DNA of 64,000 bases, from contig SSBO01000012.1 in assembly GCA_005281725.1 (NCBI GenBank), positions 10,278,975 through 10,342,974 on the forward strand. Reading direction: 5' to 3'. This document shows positions 37,788-50,665 of this stretch, piece after piece (the stretch's first letter is position 1; every line of letters begins with the position of its first letter). Origin of the DNA: Wuchereria bancrofti. Its lineage: Eukaryota; Nematoda; Chromadorea; Rhabditida; Onchocercidae. A program made the translations under genes and the position numbers. Under the pieces are notes generated by a model. That model worked only from the letters and a program-made list of their open reading frames with translations, ran no database searches and was not told the origin of the DNA.

Positions 37788-40700
37788 TTACACAGCTGAA
37801 TAGCGTAGACTTAAATTAATACTGTTACGATAGCTTTCTTCATCGTCATCAATGATATTTGTTGATGAATCAGTTTCACGATAAAGTACCATTTCAATTT
37901 CATCCACCTGAAGTAATGGAAGAGCTAAATCACAATCCAAATACTGTAACGATGTATCATTTATCTGAAATATGAATATTTATCAGTAAAATTTTCATTG
38001 ATAAACGCTTATCATAAATTAGGTTATCACATATTTACGTTATCATAAACCATCCAATAGCTTTTTGTTTAAATGGCTTTTTAAAAAAGAGGAAAATATT
38101 AAAACGTAAGTTATAAAACAAGTTTATAATTCTCATTTCAAAAAAAATTAAACAAAAATTTAAAAAATCGATGCAAAAAGGGAAGAAAAAAAAAGTTTTA
38201 AAAAATAAAAGATAGCTATAAACCTGTAAAATCTTATCATATGGTAAAATTTGTCCACATCGATCTGCTGGACCACCTGGTAAAATCTCATTGATAAAAA
38301 CTCCAGCGTTATCACCAATACCATCTGATACGCTAAATCCAAAACTATTTGTTGATGGATCCTTAAAAAAATTAAAGAAAATTCATGATTATTTCTCACA
38401 TAAAATAATTAGCATATAGAATAATTTAATTAGTACTTTAAAATTTATTAATTGACATTATTTGAAATTTCTAATCTACCAATTCTATTGATTATTTCTC
38501 AGATAAATTATTGTCCTACTTCCGTAATAATAATTATTAAAATTATCAAATTATTTCATATTATGTGTGCAATAAAATTATCAATGTTAATTAATCACAT
38601 GTATGATTAATTACGAAGTTTATATGAAATTTCCTTCTTTTTTCTTTTTAAAAAATTTGAGAAAATGGTATTGTTAAATTTCTAAAAACTTTTATTTATG
38701 GCATTGTAAAATTTCTAAAAATCATAAATTTGTAAAGATTTGATTCGTCTTTCTTTTTTTCTTCAAATAAAAGGTTAAAACTAACTTTACGTAATCGAAT
38801 TTGATGAGTTGTTCCACTTTTAGTTGGTGTAAATGTTTTACTGCTAAGTTCATGAAGTACAAGTGCTGTAGATGGTGGTAACAGTCTGATATTTTTTGAC
38901 TGAAATAAAAAAAGGAAAGAAAATTTTTTTAGTTATTCTATTTTAAATTATTTTTTGGTTATTAAATAATTAAAGCTTTGAAATGATTTTGATAAACACT
39001 TTTAAATTGAAAAATTTTCATTTACTTCTCGTTTTTTCAAAAAAAATAATATGTCGTTTTCTCATATAAAACGAACAAAATTCAATTTACTGATTAGCAA
39101 TTTTACACAAATAATAATCACAAAATTTATTGTCTTCGAAATCAATAAGAATTTACACATTCAAAAATGAAGTTTAAAATTATAAATGAAACATCTGCAT
39201 ATTTTACATATTTAATCAATTACCCTAGATAAATCGTGCATTGAACGTGTTGATAAACCACCATCTGAAATACTATTCCTAACATTTGATGGTTCTGATA
39301 AAACTGATAAATGCTGTATATCACTGGTACCATAACGTGGTGGTTTTGGTGGTACAATATGATACGATATATCACCAAGTGATGTACTAGTCTGTGAATC
39401 ATTTGAAAGGCTTAACGAATCCATTCGATCATTGCTAGAATATTGGCTTTCTGCAAAATATACAATATTATGTGTAAATTACATGAATATAAACTAATAA
39501 ATTAATAATAATAATTGATAACAATAAATGGTAAAGTTAATAATAGTGAAGCAATAAGTAAATAATAAATATTAATAATGAAGCAAATAAATAGGTAAAA
39601 TAATCGTAATAAATGTTAATGATAAAATTAGTAATAAAGCAATTAAAAAAGTGGATTAATCAGTAAATAAATAAATTTAGAAAAAAATCCTATGCAAATT
39701 CATACGTAAATCATATGAATATAAACTAATAAATTAATAATAATAAGTGATATAATAAAGTTAGTAATAATAAAGCAATAAGTAAATAATAAATATTAGT
39801 AATAAAGCTAACTAGTAATAAATGAAATAATAATAATAAATACTAATAATAAAATTAGTAATAAAGCAATTTAAAAAACAGAATAATCAATAAATAAACA
39901 GTTTAGAAAAAATCTTTGAATTAAAATTATTTTTCCTTTTTCCTGTCCTTTTTTCGTTAAGAAATTTCGAATTTTACGATTCTCTTTTCCATTTTTTTTT
40001 ACATCAAATAAAAACAAAAAGACAACATTATTTCTAATTAACGTAACATTAAAAGTCAATCATAAATTTTTCAATCATAAAAACATACGTTGTGTTTCGA
40101 ATTTTGTGAATTTCGGATTTGCGGAAGGTGATAGCATAGGACGAACTAATGCACCTGTCGATGATGAAGTAAACGGATAAAATTGTCGTCCAGTTGTAGT
40201 AGTAGTGTTACCACCACATGGTAAACGTAAATCAGAACGTTGAACAATTGTAGATTCATTACATCTATAAATATAATTTTTCATTAAATTTAAATCTTAA
40301 ATGATTTAAAAACTGTTGGTAATGACTAATAATTTTAAGGAAAATATTATAATGATTACAAAAATAACTGACCAAAATCAAAGTTATTTCAATATGTAAG
40401 CATTATTATAGATAATATGAATTCATACATATTTTTCCTTCCTTTCTCTCTCTCTTTCTCTCTTTTATCAATAAAAAAGGTAAATAAAAATTTTCTAAAA
40501 GAAAAATATAAACTAGTAAAATAAAAGATTAATTTGCCTTCGTTTTCTTCATTCATCCTAAAGTTTTATTTTTAAAATTTATACAGTTTGTACACAAAAT
40601 TTATACAAAAAACTTTTTCTTATCAATAAATTAACAATTAAAACAAACAATTATTAATTTTAATTTATTCGTTGCTGTTGTTGTTGGTCAAGGATTAAAA

Positions 40701-43700
40701 AAAAATGGGGATTAAAAATGACACAACAGGACCTTATTTTTATTTGATCATTTCATCTTCAAATATAATTTTATAATTTGTAGTATAATAATTTCATAAT
40801 GTAATTTTAATATGCTATTGTTCGTTTTGTTTACTTCTTGTTTTCTGATACTTCTGTCTTCTTTTTATCACTTCATCCTTTTAATTTATTGATATAAAAC
40901 TAAAATTTAATTTTATATCACGTTTTTAAAAAGTTCCAAAAAAAAAAATATTAACCTGGTTATTAAAGGATTACTATGAGTTTTTATCGTTCCATCACTG
41001 TTTCCACTTGTGCATTCCTCTAATTTCCGAAGCATTGCCGCTTCACCAACTGTTTCAAGTGCTTCTAATACTTCAATCCTATATCATTATAATATTCAGA
41101 TTTTATTTTTAATATTTATTTTTCTTTTGTTTTTTACTAGAAAAAAAAGGATAGAGAGAAGATAAAAAATTGTAAAAAATAATAAAAATGAAAGAAAAAA
41201 GGAAAACGTTATTTCACGAGAAAAAAGAAATAATTTTTTTCGTTAAGTCAAATAAAACCCGAAAAGTTTATCAATTTTTTAGAGGTAAGGCGGAAAAAAG
41301 AAAATAAAAAGCTCAAATATTTAAATTCTTAAGGATTAAAAATGATATTGTTTAAGAGAAATGTAAATATTTAAAAAAAGCTAATATAATACGTATATAT
41401 ACCAATTTTCCGGTTTTAAATTTGTATTTTTATGACAATTACATCGTTCTGGAAGTGATTTATTTGTAGCAAAGCTTAAATCTTTTTCCCATTGTCCTTG
41501 TCCATGTTGCTCCATCCAACATAAATCTAAAATTGATTGGCTTTCTAATATAAACTGAAAATTAATTTTTTAAGGAAACGAAATATTTCTACTTTTATAT
41601 TTTAGTTTTAAAATCAGTGCTTAAAAAAGGTAAAAGAGATATTTTATTTTCATATTTTAGTTAATAATAGTTTCGGCTTTACGTTCCAAAAAGTATGGTG
41701 AAAATTTATTCTAGTTTTTCAAAATTTTAAAAATTTTTTGATCAAATATGCATTAACCAGGCTTTTTTCGTGATTCACCACTGAATGGGATGGTCAGTCC
41801 GGATGGAAGTGCACTACTACTCGGATAAGTTATTCGTTCATAATCAATCAACTCTTCAACTGTAAATTAATATTTCATTTGATTAATACTAGTAATATAA
41901 GGTTATTAGCATTTTATGTATGCTCGAAAATGTAATTTTCTTATGATTTGTGAAAGATTATTGTGTTTTGTAAAAATAAAGTAATAAATGATTTTAGGTT
42001 GATTTAATCTGAAATTTTAATTCTTTAAAAGTTAAAAGTTTAGAAAAAAGATTTTTCTTGATAAATTGATATAAAAAGTGAAATACAAATTTTTTTCGTT
42101 TTTTAATAAAATCATTTCCTTCAAAAAAACAACATTAGGTGTAAAAAATTATGAAAAATATTTGAATTTAAAATAAACCATAATTTAATGAAGTATTTGG
42201 TATTTGTTCATCAATTACGTATCGTTGTGTACCACTGTGATATTTTGGTATATTACTTGGTGAATCATCCAAGCTTTCCACAGCGCTATCAATACTTTGA
42301 ATTGGTGTACTGAAATTAAATGATAAAATAAAATATTTTACTATTGAAACGAAAAAAAGAAAAAAAAGAATGAAAATGGAACTATTTATGATCGTCAAAC
42401 AAATAAAATATTTGGTAATTATAAAATGGAAAAATGTAAGAAATCTATATAAATATAAAAAGCAAATAAATTAACTCACAAATTGAACTAAAGATAAGTT
42501 GAAATTTCAATCATAAATTTATTTAAAAATTTTTTGTATTTAAATTTTCCTCTTTACTTTTCAATATTATCCTTTTCAAACTTGAAGTAATTGTAAAAAT
42601 TGCTGTTATTGTTACTGTTTTGCTTTTCGTTGCAAAAAATTAGAACAAAACAAAACCCTATTTTTTCTGAAGTTTCACTATATGAATCACACATTGATAC
42701 ATTATGCTGTAAACGAATTCTATCCATTTGAGATAAATTTAACAAATGACCACCAGTGCCTACAAATAATTTTATGCATTAATTTTTTCTCATTCAATTA
42801 ATAAAAGCAATTTTTACAAATTTAATAGACGATAAAGAGAAATAACAACAGAATAAAAAAAATTACTGACTAAAAAAAAAGTTAATGATTAAATTAACAA
42901 CAAACCTGTAGAATAATTTATTGATGAATCAATAATTCGCATAATTTTAATTGTAACAAGATCGTTACATTGTTGTAATAAATGCATTACATCAGCTGCT
43001 TTCATACCTTCAATTGATTCATTGTTTACTGCAAGAATTCGGTCGCCAACACGTATTGCACCTGTCCTATAAAGCTGACAGAAATAATTGAATGATTAAT
43101 ATAATTACAAAATTAATATAATTAAATATACTTAAAAAAATGACCACCAGTTAGTTGTCTACGAATAGTTTTTTAAGCACTAATTTTTTTTTTTCTTTCA
43201 ACTAACAAGAAAAAAAAAAACCAATGTTTACAAATTTCACAGAGGGTGAAGAGAAACTTTAGTGCACCTAATGAAATAATTAATTAACCAGTATAATCAA
43301 TAAATATCGTTGTATATAAATTAATGATTCATTGATTAATGATTATACAAAAAAAAGAATTATTGGAATAAAAAGATAAAACTAATTAATTAATTGAATT
43401 GTAAAGCATGATATGTAATATATTTATCTTTTTTTAATTTTCAAATCTAGTTCATTTTTTTTTTTTTCAGTGATAATTTAGATATTTATTATTTAATAGC
43501 ATCACTGATGGTAGAAAAAGTAATTAGAAAATAGAAAACTATTAAAAATGAAATTTTCCTCCTTTCGTTTTTTTTTCATGATCAATAATCATACTTTTCA
43601 GCTAATCCACCTGGTGCAAGATATGATATTAATACAGGTTCATAACGTTCACCACTGGATGCAATTGTTATACCTAATGGTCCACCATCTCGATTTAATT

Positions 43701-46700
43701 CAATGGAATAAATTAATGATTGTACTGCATTATCCTGATTATTCTAAATAATGATTAAATTTAAAGTATTTTTAATAGAAAAATTTTAATTTTTAAACTT
43801 TTTTTTCTAACGATTAATTTTTACAGTAACAAAATTTCTCACTTTTTTATTCTTATTAATAAAATATGTTAGAAATACAAATGAAATATCATTAATTCAT
43901 GTAAACATTTAATATTATTCATTGTTATTATTACTACTATTATTATTATTATCATTATTATTATTATTGTTACTATTATTATTACTGTTATTATTATTAT
44001 TATTATGGAATATATTCAATTATTTTTGTAAGATTAATTTCAAAAAATTAAATTAATGAAATTTTTTAGAATTAAATACCTGTTCAGATGTAACATTTTT
44101 ACGAACTCGTAATTTAACAATATCGCCGGAACGTTGCAATAAACGCATCGCTTCTTCAACGGTGCATGATTCTAAGAAAATATTATCAACTGCAATGATA
44201 CGATCACCATTACGAAGTGAACCACAACTGAAATATTTTATATAAATTAGAGTTTTCTTTTTTTTTTTCATTCACTTTTTCTTCCTCTCCCTTTCTCTTC
44301 CTCTCTTTTTTTTTCATTCATATTTTATTAATATTTAAATTTTTTTAAAAAATTTAAAAGATTTTTTAAATTAACCGATAAGCAACACTTCCAACTTGTA
44401 TATCTGATATGATCACTGGTTCACCCTTTGTATTTTCTGCTTCACTTCTGACCACAATACCAAGATTATTTCCTCGTTTTGCTAATTTTACATCAAAAAT
44501 ACCATCCAATGGTAATGCACTTTCTACAATTAATAATAATTTATTAATTAACTTTTTTATTAATTAATTAAAGAATAAATTTATACTAATCAATAATTAA
44601 ACTATGATATTTATTTCTTCTTTTTTGTCTCTATAGAAATTTAGAAATAATGCAATGAAAAGTTATTGTTAGTAATGACAAATCTTATATATTATTGAAA
44701 TTATATATTATTCAAATTGTATTATTGAAGAAAAACAAAAATTCAAATGATTATTATGAAAAATTATTAAGATTTATCCATATAATTTTCATGTCAAATA
44801 ATTGTTTAATAAATTAATAATTCATTTAACATCAAAATTTAATTTAATTTTTTTTCAAGGAAAATAAATATAACATTTCCATAAAATCTCCAGAAAAAAA
44901 GAGTAAGGCAAGATTAAAATATTAACTTATAATTTCAGCAAAAAAAAATAGAATTAAGACACTTTCGAACAAAAAATATTTACAAAACTCATATACTAAA
45001 AAATCACGATATGGATGAAAAGTGAAAATTTAATTGAAATGAAATGCATGTAAATCCAGACTTTAATATAAAAAAAAAATGAAGCTTTCAACTACCAAAA
45101 ATCAAAAAATAATAACCACAAACCTCTTGAATCACATAATAATTAATTAAACAAAAAACCCTTTACAAAAAAAAAATATCATTCATAAAAAAGTAATTAA
45201 TAAAAATCTTAGTTAAATACAAAATTATATTTCGAATAATTGAAAAAAAAAATTCACCAATTACATCAAATTCAACGCATAATTTCAACGGACTTATCGC
45301 TTGTCTTAATATTTGATTGCCTTCTTCAGCGGTACCATTTATGCTACTCCAGTTATTGATAGCAATAATACGATCACCAACTTGTAATACTCCACTTCTA
45401 AATCAAAAAAAAAAAAATTAAAAAAAATAAAAAACTAAATTAAACTATTAAGAAAAAAATAATTTCGAAATTCTTCAACAAATATGAAATTATAATGTTT
45501 GCTAAAATTATAATAAAACGTCTAATATTTGCTATTTTATAAATAAATGATTCATAATTAAAACAAAATGATATTATGATGAAAAAAAAAAAAATTTTTT
45601 TTCTTCTTAAATTTATCAAATCTTTGCCATTTTATTTCTATTTAAAAAAAGAAAAAGAAGATGGAAAAAAATTTTTTTTCATAAAAAATTCAATTCATAG
45701 CTATAAATGTTGTTTTATTGTATGCATTAAAAAAATAAAAATAATTTGAATTTTGGTTTGTTTTGTTTACATACAATTATGATTTTATTTGATTAATTTA
45801 ACAAATTATAAAATCAAATTAAACCATTCAAAACTATTTTATTATTAATAATATTATTACTAACACTATTGTTATTATTACCATTATTGTTATTATTATT
45901 GTTATTATTATCGCTATTATTAATTATTATTATTATTAATTGTTACTTATTATTATTATTTATTATTATTATTATCAATATTATCAAATCTTTCAAAATT
46001 TACCTTTCAGCAGGTGAATTTTTTTCCATATATGAAATAAAAAGTGGATGACGTTTTGATTGTGGTGTGTTTGATTTTGAAATTTGATCATGTACAACTA
46101 AACCAAACGAACCACGTGCGTAACTTTGTAATGTTACTTCCATTCTTTCTTGATGACATATTCGACCACATGGCACACGTGACATTGTCCCTTCTACAGA
46201 AGCTAAAAAAGAATAAAGTTCATTTTAATTTCAATTACTGTGCAAAATTAAAGTTACTTATTATCCTTTACTGGCGTATTTTTTTTCCATTCGTTTTTAT
46301 TAGTTCTAAAAAATTTTTTTATTATCCTTTTTTCATTTTCTTTTTTGAAGAGATCAAAAGAAGAAAAGCTAAAAAACTAATTATTATAAATTAAATATAA
46401 ATATCATTTCTTAACTGAATTTAAATTAAATCTCATTTTTGATTTCCGAATTTTATTCAAAAAATTACGACGAAAATTAGAAAAAGAAAATAGGAATACT
46501 AAAGAGAACTAAAAACTAAATCAATGATAAAATTTCATAAAACGAATGNTATTATAAATTAAATATAAATATCATTTCTTAACTGAATTTAAATTAAATC
46601 TCATTTTTGATTTCCGAATTTTATTCAAAAAATTACGACGAAAATTAGAAAAAGAAAATAGGAATACTAAAGAGAACTAAAAACTAAATCAATGATAAAA

Positions 46701-49700
46701 TTTCATAAAACGAATGATTAATTAATAGCTTCTCCTCTGTTTAGTTCACTGCTTTCTCACTATTATTAAAAAATTATTTCTGAAATTCAAAAAAAAAAAA
46801 AAAATCGGAATTATTACCTACACAAAAGAAAGTTTCAACAAATGAATGAATTATAGAGGAAATCTATTTCATTTTCTAAATAAATTTGACAAGATGTAAG
46901 CATTAAAATATTAGAAAAAAATATATGCACATTTAAAAAATTTCAATACAAGGCAATTTTATTTTCTTAAAAAATAAACTGATAAATGTCATGAAAAGAT
47001 AACGCTTTTTTTGGCCCAAATTAAATAAATAAATTATCAATTTTGGTTTACATAGTCAAAGCTAAATGCTTCTAACTGATTTGATTGCCTCAAAAGCTAA
47101 AAATAAATGTTTAGAAAAATAAAAAAATGTAAAGAATAGAAAAAGATGATTTTCCTATCCTACCTACCTATAAACTATATTTCATTTTAATCTACCCATT
47201 ATTAGTTTGTTAGTAGTTAGTTATTTAGTCAGTTAGAACGCTAGTTAAATCCATTTTTACATATTTTGGAATGATTCCAATTGCACATTTTATACTAGGC
47301 TTATTTTGACCAAAAAAAAATTTCTTAACTTACTTAAAGTAATATTTTCAAAATAAAAAAATATCTTTTTTTAAAAAAAAATTTTTGCCATAAATCGAAA
47401 AAAAAAACAGTTTGTTCGAATTAAAACATATGACTAACAATAATGATTGATTTATTATTGTTACGGTATTATGATTATTATTATTACTATTATTAAACTT
47501 TTGAAATGTTATGCACAAACGTACATTTTGCTAGAATAAATATGTATTAAAATATTTTTGTTAATATTTATGTGTTTTCAATGAATGACAAAATTGCTAA
47601 TTATTAACATTTTCAAAATTTAAATGAACAAAATTTACAAATTTATTAAATTTTCCTCTTAAAACACTCGAATTTATTTTCCTGTTTTTTTTTTGTTGAA
47701 TTTTTTGAAACAGTGTTAAACAAAACAACAATGATGCTAAAAAAAATTTTCTTTTTCAATTATAAAAAAATCGCTATTTCATTAATTTATGAAATAATAA
47801 ATCAAAGGAAAAAATATTAAAAACACAAAAATTTCATTAAGAATGACCAAAAATAATGAGCTAATTTATCATGCCTAATTGTAATTTTTTTAACTAATTT
47901 TTTTTATGAAACCAAATTAACGATTTGAATAAGATATTAATCACCTCAACCAATTAATGAAAAATTGATAATGATAATTTTAAAAATGGTAGTTATTGAT
48001 GATCAGAAATAATAGCAGAAATAATATTTGTTATGATTATGATAATAATCATAATTACTATTGTTTACTACTATTACTATTGTTATTGGTTGTATTAAAC
48101 AAACGTGAAGTACAGCACAAAATTTGTTATTAAAAACATTCACAAAACATATTTGAAATTTAATATGAACACTTCTAATCAATCAATACATTGATTTCAC
48201 TTTCTTCGATAGCATTATAATTGCAGAATAATTTGTTAAAACCAATACTGAAATGTATCAATCATTTCAACCTTGATTGAAAGTATAATAAGTGTCGATC
48301 AATTGAAATGATGAAGCATTGACGTGAAATGCTAATTAACCTTCCAAAAATTTATCATTTCAAGATTAGATATTAAAGAGTTAATAGCAATTTGTAAAAA
48401 TAATTACAAACGAATTAATACAAGTACATGAATTTGTAAATAATTAAGTTATGAATTTTATGATGCAATAAATCAACAAATATTTTGATATTGTTCAAAA
48501 AAAAGAAAAAAATATTCTTTACTAAACTTATCTCATATCAATGCTTAATTTATGAAGTATTAAATAAAATTAAATTAGTTTACGTAGAGGGAGAGAGAGA
48601 AGCATTTCGAAATTTCAAAGAATTTCAAATTTTTGAAAATTAACAAATAATATTCGATATATACATATATAAACTAATCAAATATTAGTTTATGTAGAGA
48701 GGGAGAGAGAGAAGCATTTCGAATAAGAGAATATGAATATTATGATGGGTGAATTTTATGAAAATTGATATGTTCCGGTAGACAAATTAGAATGAACAAT
48801 GAAGAATGGAATGAAAGAAAATCTTTTGCTTACTTTAAAATTTCATTTCTAAATCTTCGTATTATTTACTAGAATTACTTCATTTCATTTTCATCTCTCT
48901 TCCTTCTCATTTTCCATTCCCTTAACATTTCTCTTCCTTTTCCTTCTCTTTTTTTTGCCAAACAATAGTAAAAATAACAAAAACAAAAAAATTAAAAAAA
49001 AAAACTTCATCTTCCTCATAATGTATAATTTATGAGTGATTATAACTAAATGAATTGCATAACATTTGAAAGAGGGAAGAAAAAAAATTAATTAACTATG
49101 AAAATCATTCATTTTAGCACTTTCAAAATGAAGTAACTGATAAATGATTTCCACTAAAATTATCTATGACCTTTTACTTTTTCTTCCTCTCTCGTAGTAA
49201 ATTTAAGGGAAAATTTTTTGAATGAAATATAAGTAATGTGAGTTTTTCCTTTTTTTAAAGGGAAAAGAAAATCTATTATTGGGAAATGGATATTAAATTA
49301 TAACTGAAATATTTCATTTTATATATATTAAACTGCAAGTATAATAGTAATAATAATAATGATATACAAATAATAATAATAATTAATAATAATAAATAAT
49401 AACGGTAATAAAAATAAGAATAATAATAATTAATAATAGTAAATATTATAATATAAACTAGATATTTTATTTTTGTGTTTTATTATCTGTAGCTTATCTC
49501 TAACATTTTCCATTTATCATATGATTGATAGATTTTGGTTGTAAAGTTAAATTTTGTGATTGAGTGTGAGATAAAAATTTTAAAAGCCAAATTCATATAT
49601 GAATAATATCATCAAAGTATGTCGTAATGTCGACTACTTCATTTACTTTCAATTTCAACTCTCTCATTCATCTCTTTCATACTCATTTACATTGCCTAAA

Positions 49701-50623
49701 TATTTTCATTCAAAACTGTAACTTTTATTATCTCATTTGAATTTGGATTATCATATCAATCAATTATCGAACATAAATGGTAATACGTACATTCTGAACG
49801 AAAGCTTGCAATGTTAACTGTTAATGATAATTAATTCATCAGGTAGTTTAATTATTATCAGAATTTAATTAATTCGTCAGGTAGTTTAATTATTAACAAT
49901 TTGAATATATTTAGTAAAAAAGAAGAAAAAAGAAAATAGTTGATATGCATTGGTAAACTGATACATTTCTAATTAGTACTAACACAAAAATTACTTTATT
50001 AATTATTATAAAAAAAGCATCCAATTCTTTTCCGATAAACTTCTAATTAGTAATGTAAAATTGCTTCCATAATTATTATGGAAAAAGCCTCGAACTTTTT
50101 TCTGATAAACCGGTAAACTTTTAATTAGCAGTGGAAAATTGTCTTGATAATCATTATGGAAAAAAGTATCCTTTTTTTTGATAAACTGATAAACTTCTAA
50201 TTAGTAATAAAAAATTGCCGTAATAATTATTTTAGAAAAAACAACTATCTTTTCTTTTTTCTTTTTTTTCATTCCGATCCATTTTCCCTTTTTTTATTTC
50301 CCGCAAATAATTTGAAATTATTCATTACATTAAAGATTAAATTAAAATGAAAAACTTACAAATGCTTGCGATGCCAGCAATTCCTGAATAATGAAAACAC
50401 AGCGTAAACATTTCCAAGCCAAAAACGACATGAAAAATTGAACGGAAGCGTGTGTATGTGTGTGTGTGTTTTTCCTCTTTTGTTTTTTGAATTTAAATAA
50501 ATTTCAAATTTTAAAATGGTAAAATTAATTTTTCATTATGAATAAATGAAAATATTTTTTAAATTTTTTTTGTTTAATAATAGGACAGTATGTAGTAGAA
50601 TATAAAATAAAAATTGCAAATAC

Positions 50624-50665
<42 letters not shown>

